Below are positions 1 through 8,307 of a stretch of DNA of 64,000 nucleotides, piece by piece. The position numbers were made by a program, and so were the translations under genes. The stretch covers positions 1-64,000 of the forward strand of contig NZ_MSDF01000053.1 of the NCBI RefSeq assembly GCF_002022275.1. The letters run 5' to 3'. Within the stretch, counting starts at the first letter, position 1. The number at the start of each line of letters is the position of its first letter. The notes below the pieces were generated by a model. The model was not told the origin of the DNA. It saw nothing but the letters and a program-made list of their open reading frames with translations, and did no database searches. This DNA comes from Pseudomonas fluorescens (GTDB taxonomy: Bacteria > Pseudomonadota > Gammaproteobacteria > Pseudomonadales > Pseudomonadaceae).

Positions 1-112
1 GGGCTGCGAAGCAGCCCCAGGAAAGAAGAATACGGTGTATCAGACACTTCGTAGTGGCTGGTTCCGGGGCTGCTACGCAGCCCAACGCGGGGCAAGCCCG
101 CTCACCACAGGG
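1..112. repeat. REPIN-like palindrome cut by the window edge
   Basis: Two small hairpins (GGGCTGC/GCAGCCC with 3-nt loops at 1-17 and 67-83) bracket a short spacer. The right one runs into CCCAACGCGGGGCAAGCCCG and CTCACCACA, which is the right arm of the same repeat family seen whole at 24001-24105 and 56332-56471. The left arm would lie before base 1. A degenerate half copy (ATCGCAGGCAAGCCAGCTCC then CACA) follows at 153-177. An open frame through it (54-236) is repeat DNA, not coding. Confidence 0.75.
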
Positions 113-236
113 AGATTCGCCAGCCTCTAAAAGTTGTGTAGATACCTATGGTCATCGCAGGCAAGCCAGCTCCCACAAGAAACTGCCTTCTGTCATCCTT
201 GCCCCCCCCAAGTTGTCGAACGCGAGCTGCCCGCCC

Positions 237-1214
237 ATGAACCACGGCATCAAACTTCAACCGCGCACTATCCCGGTCCCGCACTCGATCAGCGCCGAGG
301 CCCAAGCCACGCTCAGCCGCCTGGTCAACCCCGACGGCGTGCCCGTCAATGCGCTGCACGCCATGCCTGCGCCTGACGACCACGACGGCTGGCGTCGCCT
401 GCAAGCGTCTGTCGACCAGCATTACGCCAGCGCCAACGCCGGGCAGGCGGCACTCCTGCGTGCCAGCCTGCTGACCCTCGCCGTGGAAGACGCCACCGTC
501 CACGTGGCCACACCGCTGGCAGGTTCAGACTTTGCCTACATCGACCTGCACGGCGGCGCGCTGGTCTTTGGCGGCGGTGAAAACTGTCGCATTGCCGCCG
601 GTAGGCAGGCTGACCTGCACGACGTCATCTGCTACGGCGTGGACTACCGCATGCCGCCCGATCACCCGTACCCCGCCGCCCTGGATGACTGCATGGCCAC
701 CTACCGTCATGTGCTCAAGCTCCACGCCCCGGAACATATCGTGATCGGCGGGCGTTCGGCGGGCGGCAACCTGGCAGCGGCCATGGTGCTGCGCGCGCGG
801 GACGAAGGCTTGCCGTTACCGGCGGCGCTGGTGTTGTTATCGCCGGAAGTGGACCTGACCGAATCCGGCGACAGCTTCCAGGTCAACCGCACCGTCGACG
901 TGGTGCTGCCCAACCCGTTGATGGGCGCCAACCTGCTGTATGCCGCTGGCGAGGACTTGTCCCACCCCTACCTGTCGCCACTGTTTGGCGATTTTGCAGC
1001 AGGCTTCCCGCCGACCTTTCTGCAAAGCGGCACGCGGGACCTGTTCCTTTCCAATACCGTGCGCATGCACCGCGCCTTGCGCCAAGCGCAAATTCCGGCG
1101 CAGTTGCATGTGTTCGAAGCGATGCCCCATGGCGGTTTCATGGGCGCGCCGGAAGATGCGGAGCTTATGGCTGAGGTCGCAGCATTTGTGCGCGGGCACC
1201 TGCGGCGGGGTTGA
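237..1214 (+). CDS. alpha/beta hydrolase, HSL (hormone-sensitive lipase) type esterase
   Basis: A 325-residue hydrolase, normal length for the bacterial HSL/acetyl-esterase family. Visible features are the oxyanion-hole motif HGGA at about 105-108 (HGGG in most members), the nucleophile elbow GGRSAGGN at 171-178 with Ser174, an acid in SGTRDLF and the catalytic His in MPHGGF near the end. It should hydrolyse short-chain esters in the cytoplasm; no signal peptide is seen. The frame is open upstream to 54, but that part is REP-like DNA, so I start at ATG 237, although no strong ribosome site precedes it. It is probably monocistronic; the natural substrate cannot be read from the sequence. Confidence 0.85.
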   Translation: MNHGIKLQPRTIPVPHSISAEAQATLSRLVNPDGVPVNALHAMPAPDDHDGWRRLQASVDQHYASANAGQAALLRASLLTLAVEDATVHVATPLAGSDFAYIDLHGGALVFGGGENCRIAAGRQADLHDVICYGVDYRMPPDHPYPAALDDCMATYRHVLKLHAPEHIVIGGRSAGGNLAAAMVLRARDEGLPLPAALVLLSPEVDLTESGDSFQVNRTVDVVLPNPLMGANLLYAAGEDLSHPYLSPLFGDFAAGFPPTFLQSGTRDLFLSNTVRMHRALRQAQIPAQLHVFEAMPHGGFMGAPEDAELMAEVAAFVRGHLRRG

Positions 1215-1230
1215 CACATTCGCTCACATC

Positions 1231-1257
1231 CCCTGAAGATGGAGCCCTTCTTCAGGG
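1231..1257. terminator. hairpin after the esterase gene; remainder of the 1215-1497 spacer
   Basis: Perfect 9-bp arms CCCTGAAGA (1231-1239) and TCTTCAGGG (1249-1257) with a 9-nt loop lie 17 bp after the esterase stop. No T-run follows, so it may be a processed 3' end or a regulator site rather than a classical terminator. The rest of the 283-bp spacer up to 1497 shows no convincing gene. Confidence 0.4.
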
Positions 1258-1497
1258 TGTGACAATTCATGTCTTCCACGTCGTTCGCTAACCTTCCCGC
1301 TATTGGCTCCGTTGCCAAGGCGCAAGGCTGCGTAGCGCGCGCCCTCAAATCGAAGAAACAGTCGCTCATGTGACCGGGGCGCGCTGTCCCGTCAGATGAG
1401 CTGACAGGACATTGAGCGCGAAGGCCCCCTCCCCCTTGCACAATTCCCTCTGCCCTTCTGACGGTGACTCAATCGGTCAACCATCAGGAGAAAGTGC

Positions 1498-2349
1498 ATG
1501 TCAGCGTTTCAAGGTATCTGGGTTCCCGTGGTCACACCGTTTCATGACGGTGCCATCGACTTTATTGGCCTGCGCCGTTTGGTCAGCCATCTGCTGGAAA
1601 AGCATGTGGCCGGGATCATGGTGTGTACCACCACTGGCGAAGCGGCATCGTTGAGCCGCCAAGAGCAACTGGCAGTGCTGGATGCCGTGCTGCAAGTGGT
1701 GCCCGCGCACCGTGTGGTGATGGGGCTGTCGGGCAACAACCAGATTGAGCTGCTGCAATTTCAGCGCGAAATCCTCAAGCGCCCGGTCGCAGGCTTGCTG
1801 GTGCCGGCACCGAGTTATATCCGGCCATGTCAGGCCGGTCTTGAAGCGTTTTTCCGCACAGTGGCCGATGCGTCAGGCGTGCCGATCATTCTCTACGACA
1901 TTCCCTACCGCACGGGCGTCAGCTTCGAGCGGGCCACCTTGCTCAACATCGCCGCCCATGAGCGGATCGTGGCGATCAAGGATTGCGGCGGCAATCTGGC
2001 CAATACCCTCGCGCTGATCGCCAGCGGCCAGGTGGACGTGTTGTGTGGCGAGGACATTCAGATGTTCAACGCGCTGTGCCTGGGCGCCACGGGTGCGATT
2101 GCGGCCTCGGCCCACGTACACACCGAGCAATTCGTGGCGCTGTGCCAGCAAGTGCGGGATAACCAGTTAGCGGAAGCCCGGGCGACCTTTTTCCAATTGT
2201 TGCCGTTGATAAACGCAATGTTCTCGGAGCCCAACCCCGCACCGGTCAAGGCCGCTCTGGCGCTGCAAGGGCTGATCGGCAGCGAGCTTCGCGCACCGAT
2301 GCAAGCTGCCAGCGCTGCCGTCACAGCACAGATGCAGCCGTTCATATAA
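1498..2349 (+). CDS. DapA-family (dihydrodipicolinate synthase / N-acetylneuraminate lyase) aldolase
   Basis: A 283-residue class I aldolase-fold TIM barrel, full length for the family. Family marks are the TTTGE segment at about 44-48, Tyr133 in YDIPYRTG and the Schiff-base Lys161 in AIKDCGG. The enzyme should bind an alpha-keto acid such as pyruvate through Lys161 and add it to, or cleave it from, an aldehyde. True lysine-pathway DapA is normally encoded elsewhere in Pseudomonas, so this is more likely a catabolic or cysteine-linked paralogue. A good AGGAG site precedes ATG 1498. It lies 135 bp before the transsulfuration pair, in the same direction, so joint function is possible but not shown. 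Confidence 0.85.
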   Translation: MSAFQGIWVPVVTPFHDGAIDFIGLRRLVSHLLEKHVAGIMVCTTTGEAASLSRQEQLAVLDAVLQVVPAHRVVMGLSGNNQIELLQFQREILKRPVAGLLVPAPSYIRPCQAGLEAFFRTVADASGVPIILYDIPYRTGVSFERATLLNIAAHERIVAIKDCGGNLANTLALIASGQVDVLCGEDIQMFNALCLGATGAIAASAHVHTEQFVALCQQVRDNQLAEARATFFQLLPLINAMFSEPNPAPVKAALALQGLIGSELRAPMQAASAAVTAQMQPFI

Positions 2350-2484
2350 GCGCGTTCATGCGCCAAAAAAAGACATCCAACGGACCGCCCGGTTGCGACC
2401 GGCGCGATCCCGGCCTATGTTCCAAGCCATGCTCTTTTTTTGCTGCGCTCCCGCCCTGTGCCCATCCCGTACCCAGGTGACGAC

Positions 2485-3861
2485 ATGCCCACGCTTCCCC
2501 GCCCCGCCGTCCTCGAACTGATCGGCAATACGCCACTGGTTCGCGTCAGCCGTTTTGATACCGGCCTGTGCACGCTGTTTCTCAAACTCGAATCGCAAAA
2601 CCCCGGAGGCTCCATCAAGGACCGCATCGGCCTGGCCATGATCGATGCCGCCGAGCGCGACGGCCGTCTGCGCCCCGGCGGTACCATCATCGAAGCCACC
2701 GCCGGCAATACCGGCCTTGGTTTGGCGTTGGTCGGCCGCGCCAAAGGCTACCGCGTGGTGCTGGTGGTGCCCGACAAGATGTCCACGGAAAAGGTGCTGC
2801 ACCTCAAAGCCATGGGCGCCGAGGTGCACATCACACGCTCCGACGTCGGCAAGGGCCACCCCGAGTATTACCAGGACGTGGCGGCCCGCCTGGCCAAGGA
2901 TATTCCCGACGCCTTTTTCGCCGACCAATTCAACAACCCGGCCAACCCTCTGGCCCACGAAACCAGCACCGCGCCGGAAATCTGGGCGCAAACCCAGCAT
3001 GACGTGGACGCCATCGTGGTCGGCGTCGGCTCGGCCGGCACCCTCACTGGCCTGACGCGTTTCTTCAAACGCGTTCAGCCTGAACTCGCCATGGTGCTCG
3101 CCGACCCGGTCGGCTCGGTCATGGCCGAATACAGCCGCAGCGGCAAGATGGAAACCCCGGGGTCCTGGGCGGTGGAAGGCATCGGCGAGGACTTCATCCC
3201 CTCGATTGCCGACCTCTCCAGCGTGCGTCACGCCTATTCCATCAGCGATGAAGAAAGCTTCGACCACGCCCGCCAACTGCTCAAGGCCGAAGGCATTCTC
3301 GGTGGCTCGTCCACCGGCACCCTGCTCGCCGCCGCCCTGCGCTATTGCCGCGAACAGACCGAACCCAAGCGCGTGGTGACCTTTGTGTGCGACACCGGTA
3401 CGCGCTACCTGTCCAAGGTCTACAACGACCAATGGATGAAGGACTCAGGCCTGCTGCAATACAAACACTACGGCGACCTGCGCGACGTGATCGCCCGCCG
3501 CTTTGAAGACGGCCGCGTGATCAGCGTGAGCCCCGACGACACCCTGCTCACCGCGTTCCAGCGCATGCGCCTGGCGGATGTTTCGCAACTGCCGGTGCTG
3601 GCGGACGGTCAGAAGCTGGTTGGCGTGATTGACGAATCCGACATCCTGCTGGGCCTGCACCATGACCCGGCGGCCTTTTCCAGCAACGTCGCCAGCGCCA
3701 TGACCGATACCTTGCAAACCCTCGCCCCGAGCGCCAGCCTGGCCGAACTGCAGGCGGAACTCGATCGCGGCCTCGTTGCCATTATTGCCGACGCTTCGGG
3801 CTTTCACGGTCTGATCACCCGCGTCGACCTGCTCAATCACCTACGGAGATCCCTTGCATGA
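2485..3861 (+). CDS. cbs: cystathionine beta-synthase (PLP enzyme with C-terminal CBS domains)
   Basis: 458 residues. The N-terminal part (about 1-330) is a fold-type II PLP enzyme: Lys45 in GGSIKDR is the cofactor lysine, and EATAGNTG and GGSSTG form the substrate and phosphate loops. The C-terminal 110 residues carry two CBS motifs (from about RDLRDVIARRF). It condenses serine and homocysteine to cystathionine, the first step of reverse transsulfuration. The start at ATG 2485 has an AGGTGA site; an upstream in-frame extension to 2440 lacks one. The stop overlaps the next start as ATGA, so the two enzymes of the pathway are translationally coupled. P. aeruginosa has the same pair. A cysteine-synthase role is the alternative, but the CBS tail and partner favour this call. 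Confidence 0.9.
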   Translation: MPTLPRPAVLELIGNTPLVRVSRFDTGLCTLFLKLESQNPGGSIKDRIGLAMIDAAERDGRLRPGGTIIEATAGNTGLGLALVGRAKGYRVVLVVPDKMSTEKVLHLKAMGAEVHITRSDVGKGHPEYYQDVAARLAKDIPDAFFADQFNNPANPLAHETSTAPEIWAQTQHDVDAIVVGVGSAGTLTGLTRFFKRVQPELAMVLADPVGSVMAEYSRSGKMETPGSWAVEGIGEDFIPSIADLSSVRHAYSISDEESFDHARQLLKAEGILGGSSTGTLLAAALRYCREQTEPKRVVTFVCDTGTRYLSKVYNDQWMKDSGLLQYKHYGDLRDVIARRFEDGRVISVSPDDTLLTAFQRMRLADVSQLPVLADGQKLVGVIDESDILLGLHHDPAAFSSNVASAMTDTLQTLAPSASLAELQAELDRGLVAIIADASGFHGLITRVDLLNHLRRSLA

Positions 3862-5024
3862 GTCAATCCGATAAAAGCGCGTTTGCCACCCGCGTGATCC
3901 ACGCCGGGCAATCACCCGACCCGACCACGGGCGCGCTGATGCCGCCGATCTACGCCAACTCCACTTACCTGCAGGACAGCCCCGGCGTGCACAAGGGCTT
4001 TGACTACGGGCGCTCGCACAACCCGACACGGTTTGCCCTGGAGCGTTGCGTGGCCGACCTCGAAGGCGGCAGCGCAGCGTTTGCCTTTGCGTCCGGGCTG
4101 GCGGCGATTTCCACCGTGCTGGAGTTGCTGGATGCCGGTGCGCATATTGTTTCGGGCAATGACTTGTACGGCGGCACCTTCCGCCTGTTCGACAAGGTGC
4201 GCCAACGCAGCGCCGGGCACAGTTTCAGCTACGTCGATTTGAGCGACCTGCAAGCGTTTGAAGCCTCACTGCAAGACAACACGCGCATGGTCTGGGTCGA
4301 AACCCCAAGCAACCCGCTGCTGAGCCTGACCGACTTGAGCGCCATCGCGCGTATCTGCCGGGATCGCGGCATCATCTGCGTCGCTGACAACACCTTCGCC
4401 AGCCCGTGGATCCAGCGCCCGCTGGAACTGGGCTTCGACATCGTGGTGCACTCCACCACCAAATACCTCAACGGCCACTCCGACGTGATTGGCGGCATCG
4501 CTATTGTCGGCCACAACCCGGAGCTCGCCGAGCGCCTGGGTTTCCTGCAAAACTCGGTGGGCGCGATAGCCGGGCCGTTCGACGCCTTCCTGACCCTACG
4601 CGGCGTGAAAACCCTGGCGCTGCGCATGGAACGCCATTGCAGCAACGCCCTGGACCTGGCCACGTGGCTGGAAAAACAGCCGCAGGTGGCGCGGGTGTAT
4701 TACCCAGGCTTGCCGTCCCATCCGCAGCATGAGTTGGCGAAAAAGCAGATGCGTGGCTTTGGCGGGATGATTTCGGTGGATTTGAACAGCGACCTGGCGG
4801 GCGCCACGCGCTTCCTGGAAAACGTGAAGATCTTCGCCTTGGCGGAAAGTTTGGGTGGGGTGGAAAGCCTGATCGAACACCCGGCGATCATGACCCACGC
4901 GAGCATCCCGGCGGCAACGCGCGCGCAATTGGGCATTGGGGATGGGCTGGTGCGGTTATCGGTGGGGGTTGAGGATGTGGAGGACCTGAGGGCAGATCTG
5001 GCGCAGGCGTTGGCGCTAATCTAA
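3858..5024 (+). CDS. cystathionine gamma-lyase / gamma-synthase family enzyme
   Basis: 388 residues, standard length for Cys/Met-metabolism PLP enzymes. The cofactor lysine is Lys202 in HSTTKYLNGHSD; the YGRSHNPT segment (about 50-57) and ETPSNP (about 148-153) are family signatures. Coupled to the upstream beta-synthase, it most likely cleaves cystathionine to cysteine, ammonia and 2-oxobutyrate, completing homocysteine-to-cysteine conversion in the cytoplasm. From sequence alone gamma-lyase and gamma-synthase are hard to separate; the operon decides. The start overlaps the upstream stop by 4 bp and has a GGAG site at good spacing. Confidence 0.88.
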   Translation: MSQSDKSAFATRVIHAGQSPDPTTGALMPPIYANSTYLQDSPGVHKGFDYGRSHNPTRFALERCVADLEGGSAAFAFASGLAAISTVLELLDAGAHIVSGNDLYGGTFRLFDKVRQRSAGHSFSYVDLSDLQAFEASLQDNTRMVWVETPSNPLLSLTDLSAIARICRDRGIICVADNTFASPWIQRPLELGFDIVVHSTTKYLNGHSDVIGGIAIVGHNPELAERLGFLQNSVGAIAGPFDAFLTLRGVKTLALRMERHCSNALDLATWLEKQPQVARVYYPGLPSHPQHELAKKQMRGFGGMISVDLNSDLAGATRFLENVKIFALAESLGGVESLIEHPAIMTHASIPAATRAQLGIGDGLVRLSVGVEDVEDLRADLAQALALI

Positions 5025-5053
5025 CCCGGCCACCCAAACAGTAAAGAACCCCT

Positions 5054-5141
5054 GTGGGAGCGGGCTTGCTCGCGAATGCGGTGTGTCAGTTAACAGATTC
5101 GGTGACTGACACACCGCATTCGCGAGCAAGCCCGCTCCCAC
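5054..5141. repeat. long perfect inverted repeat (REP doublet)
   Basis: Left arm 5054-5090 (begins GTGGGAGCGGGCTTG) is perfectly complementary to the right arm 5105-5141 over 37 bp around a 14-nt loop. It lies just after the gamma-lyase gene and could act as a strong transcript-end hairpin. A lone half-site of the ATCGCAGGCAAGCCAGCTCC type follows at 5182-5206. Confidence 0.9.
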
Positions 5142-5230
5142 ATTTAGAGTGGGGTGCGGCAGGTGAATCTCGGCTGGCCGCCATCGCAGGCAAGCCAGCT
5201 CCCACAGAACAGCAGATTTGTGAAGCGTTT

Positions 5231-5344
5231 GATCGTTCCCACGCTCTGCGTGGGAATGCCGCTTGGGACGCTCTGCGTCCCTGCTGTGGTTGGGTGACGC
5301 AGAGCGTCACGGGATGCATTCCCACGCAGAGCGTGGGAACGATC
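5231..5344. repeat. nested four-hairpin repeat element
   Basis: Outer arms 5231-5259 and 5316-5344 are perfectly complementary over 29 bp and both ends read GATC. Inside are four self-palindromes: 5236-5256, 5265-5281, 5294-5310 and 5319-5339, each built on ACGC-TCT-GCGT or its complement. Hairpin 1 pairs with 4 and the core of 2 with 3, so the RNA or single strand can fold either as four short stems or as one long arm. It ends 8 bp from the stop of the OsmC-YcaO gene. With 5054-5141 it fills the 328-bp spacer 5025-5352; no gene is seen there. Confidence 0.9.
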
Positions 5345-5352
5345 AAGCTCCG

Positions 5353-7551
5353 TCAGGCTGAGGTGATGCTGGCCCGCGCGCTGTGCAGTTTCTTGTAGCT
5401 GTCGATCAAGCGTAAATGCCGGTCCAGGCCTTCGAGCTTCATGCTGGTTGGCGTGAGCCCGTAGAACCGCACGCTGCCGTCGACCGAACCTGTCACCGCG
5501 TCCATCCGCTCATTGCCAAACATGCGGCGGAAGTTGACTTCGTAGTCTTCCAGTTCCAGGTCGTCGTCCAGCTGCATCTCCAGCACTGCGTTCATCGCCT
5601 GGTAAAACAGGCCACGTTCGGCGGTGTTGTCGTTGTATTGCAGGAACATCTCGACGCATTCCTTGGCTTCTTCATATTGCTTCAAGGCCAGGAAAATCAG
5701 CAGCTTCAACTCCAGAATGGTCAACTGCCCCCACGCCGTGTTGTCGTCAAACTCGATGCCGATCAGGGTGGTGATGTCGGTGTAGTCATCCAGCTCGCTT
5801 TCGATCAGGCGTTCTACCAACGCTTGCAGCTCATCGTCATCGAGCGCGTGCAGGTTGAGGATGTCGGCGCGGAAGAACAGCGCCTTGTTGGTGTTGTCCC
5901 AGATCAGGTCGTCTACCGGGTAGATTTCCGAATAGTCCGGCACCAGGATCCGGCAGGCCTTCGCACCGAGGTGTTCATACACGGCCATGTAGGACTCTTT
6001 ACCCATCCCATCAAGAATGCCGAACAATGTGGCAGCTTCCTGTGCATTGGAATCTGCGCCTTCACCCGAGAAGTCCCACTCGACAAACTCGTAATCCGAC
6101 TGTGCGCTGAAGAAGCGCCACGACACCACACCGCTGGAGTCGATAAAGTGCTCCACGAAATTGTTCGGCTCGGTCACCGCCTGGCCTTCGAAGGTCGGCT
6201 GCGGCAAATCGTTCAAGCCTTCAAAGCTGCGGCCTTGCAGCAATTCAGTAAGGCTGCGCTCCAGCGCGACTTCCAGGCTTGGGTGTGCGCCAAACGAGGC
6301 AAACACGCCGCCGGTGCGCGGGTTCATCAGGGTCACGCACATTACCGGGAATTCACCGCCCAGGGACGCGTCCTTGACCAGCACCGGGAAGCCCTGGGCT
6401 TCCAGGCCTTGAATGCCGGCCAGAATGCCCGGGTATTTGGCCAGTACCTCAGCCGGAACGTCCGGCAAGGCGAACTCGCCCTCAATGATTTCGCGTTTCA
6501 CCGCGCGTTCGAAAATCTCCGACAGGCACTGCACCTGGGCTTCGGCCAGGGTATTACCCGCGCTCATGCCGTTGCTGAGGTAGAGGTTTTCGATCAGGTT
6601 GGACGGGAAATACACCACTTCACCGTCCGACTGACGCACAAACGGCAGCGAAACAATGCCGCGCGCTTCATTGCCCGAGTTGGTGTCGTACAGGTGCGAG
6701 CCGCGCAGCTCGCCCTCGCGGTCGTAGATTTTGCGGCAGTAAGCGTCGAGGATTTCAACCGGCAACTCATCATCGGGGCCCGGCTGGAACCAGCGCTCGT
6801 CCGGGTAATGCACGAACGGCGCATTGGCCAGTTCTTCGCCCCAGAACTGGTCGTTGTAGAAGAAGTTACAGTTAAGACGCTCGATAAACTCGCCCAACGC
6901 TGACGCCAACGCGCCTTCCTTGGTCGCGCCCTTGCCGTTGGTGAAGCACATCGGCGAATGCGCATCGCGGATATGCAACGACCACACGTTGGGCACGATA
7001 TTGCGCCACGACGCGATCTCGATCTTCATGCCCAGCCCGGCGAGGATGCCGGACATATTCGCGATGGTCTGCTCCAGCGGCAGGTCTTTACCGGCGATGT
7101 AGGTGCCTGCGTTCGACGTGGTGCTCGGCATCAACAAGGCCTGGGCATCGGCGTCAAGGTTTTCGACTTCTTCGATCACAAACTCAGGGCCGGCCTGCAC
7201 CACTTTCTTCACAGTGCAGCGGTCGATGGAACGCAGGATGCCCTGACGGTCCTTGTCGGAAATATCTGCCGGCAGCTCGACCTGGATCTTGAAGATCTGG
7301 TTGTAGCGGTTTTCCGGGTCGACGATGTTGTTCTGCGACAGGCGAATATTGTCGGTGGGGATATTGCGGGTTTCGCAGTACAACTTTACAAAGTACGCCG
7401 CGCACAACGCCGACGAAGCCAGGAAGTAATCGAACGGCCCCGGCGCCGAACCGTCGCCCTTGTAGCGAATCGGCTGGTCGGCGATCACCGTGAAATCATC
7501 GAACTTGGCTTCAAGTCGAAGGTTGTCGAGAAAGTTGACCTTAATTTCCAT
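5353..7551 (-). CDS. OsmC-YcaO fusion protein
   Basis: 732 residues in three parts. Residues about 1-140 are an OsmC/Ohr-type domain with both expected cysteines (in SALCAAYF and in DRCTVKK). Residues about 160-560 are a YcaO domain with the nucleotide-binding signatures GKGATKEGALASALGEF and SEIFERAVKRE. The remainder is an acidic helical tail resembling the TPR-like end of E. coli YcaO. YcaO proteins use ATP to activate amide bonds; E. coli YcaO is linked to RimO-dependent S12 methylthiolation. OsmC domains reduce peroxides through thiols. I start at ATG 7551 (MEIKVNF); an in-frame ATG at 7593 has no ribosome site and adds an unlike leader. No TOMM precursor or dehydrogenase is nearby. Product is cytoplasmic. 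Confidence 0.85.
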   Translation of the reverse strand: MEIKVNFLDNLRLEAKFDDFTVIADQPIRYKGDGSAPGPFDYFLASSALCAAYFVKLYCETRNIPTDNIRLSQNNIVDPENRYNQIFKIQVELPADISDKDRQGILRSIDRCTVKKVVQAGPEFVIEEVENLDADAQALLMPSTTSNAGTYIAGKDLPLEQTIANMSGILAGLGMKIEIASWRNIVPNVWSLHIRDAHSPMCFTNGKGATKEGALASALGEFIERLNCNFFYNDQFWGEELANAPFVHYPDERWFQPGPDDELPVEILDAYCRKIYDREGELRGSHLYDTNSGNEARGIVSLPFVRQSDGEVVYFPSNLIENLYLSNGMSAGNTLAEAQVQCLSEIFERAVKREIIEGEFALPDVPAEVLAKYPGILAGIQGLEAQGFPVLVKDASLGGEFPVMCVTLMNPRTGGVFASFGAHPSLEVALERSLTELLQGRSFEGLNDLPQPTFEGQAVTEPNNFVEHFIDSSGVVSWRFFSAQSDYEFVEWDFSGEGADSNAQEAATLFGILDGMGKESYMAVYEHLGAKACRILVPDYSEIYPVDDLIWDNTNKALFFRADILNLHALDDDELQALVERLIESELDDYTDITTLIGIEFDDNTAWGQLTILELKLLIFLALKQYEEAKECVEMFLQYNDNTAERGLFYQAMNAVLEMQLDDDLELEDYEVNFRRMFGNERMDAVTGSVDGSVRFYGLTPTSMKLEGLDRHLRLIDSYKKLHSARASITSA

Positions 7552-7686
7552 GCGGGCACACCAGAATAACGAGCTAAACAAAATGGCCGTCATTATGAAG
7601 ATTTTCGCCGGGAAGTCTCAGGGTTTTCCGACCTGACTGCCGATCGGTGCTAACTTTCACCCACCTTTCCTTGCAGGCATCGGCCC

Positions 7687-8307
7687 ATGTCCATCACCGA
7701 CAACCTCCTCGCCTTCACCTTCGCTGCCACCCTGCTGACGCTCACGCCAGGGCTCGACACCGCGCTGGTACTGCGCACCGCCACCGTCGAAGGCAAGCGC
7801 CAGGCACTGCAAGCCACACTCGGTATAAACGCTGGCTGTTTGCTATGGGGGGCAGCGGTGGCCTTTGGGCTGGGCGCGTTGATTGCGGTATCGGAACTGG
7901 CCTACAACGTTTTGAAATACTGCGGCGCCGCCTACCTGGCCTGGCTCGGCTTGAACATGCTGGTGCGCCCGCGCCGCTCGTTGTCGGCCGCTGAAACCGA
8001 CGGCAAGGCCAACAACAACTGGTTCCTCAAGGGCATGCTGGGCAATGTGTTGAATCCCAAGATTGGTATTTTTTACGTGTCATTCCTGCCGCAGTTCATC
8101 CCCCAAGGCCATTCGCTTATCGCCTGGACCTTCGGGCTGGTCAGCATCCACGTGGTGCTCGGGCTGGTGTGGTCGCTGGTGTTGATAGGCGCCACCCAGC
8201 CACTCTCCGGATTCCTGCGCAGGGAAAACGTCATCCAGTGGATGGACCGCACCACCGGCCTGATCTTCGTGTTGTTCGCCGCGCGGCTGGCATTCAGCAA
8301 GCGCTGA
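7687..8307 (+). CDS. LysE/RhtB family amino-acid exporter
   Basis: 206 residues with about six hydrophobic segments. The N-terminal FAATLLTLTPGLDTALVL is the family signature (PGP replaced by PGL), and GMLGNVLNPKIGIFYVSFLPQF is typical of the central loop and helix. Such proteins export amino acids or homoserine-lactone-like molecules from the cytoplasm using the proton gradient. The start ATG 7687 has a GCAGG site. Its end overlaps the convergent MFS gene by 14 bp. The substrate is unknown. Confidence 0.88.
   Translation: MSITDNLLAFTFAATLLTLTPGLDTALVLRTATVEGKRQALQATLGINAGCLLWGAAVAFGLGALIAVSELAYNVLKYCGAAYLAWLGLNMLVRPRRSLSAAETDGKANNNWFLKGMLGNVLNPKIGIFYVSFLPQFIPQGHSLIAWTFGLVSIHVVLGLVWSLVLIGATQPLSGFLRRENVIQWMDRTTGLIFVLFAARLAFSKR

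Noticed and set aside
54..236. N-terminal extension of the esterase
   Set aside because: Passes through REP-type palindromes and does not resemble an HSL N terminus.
1215..1497. Possible small RNA or riboswitch before the DapA-like gene
   Set aside because: Only one 9-bp hairpin near the upstream gene; no conserved riboswitch core that I recognise and no clear promoter-terminator pair.
5416..6903. 495-codon open frame on the + strand
   Set aside because: Antisense to the OsmC-YcaO gene. The product is His/Val/Gln-rich with no motif and follows from the codon bias of the true gene.
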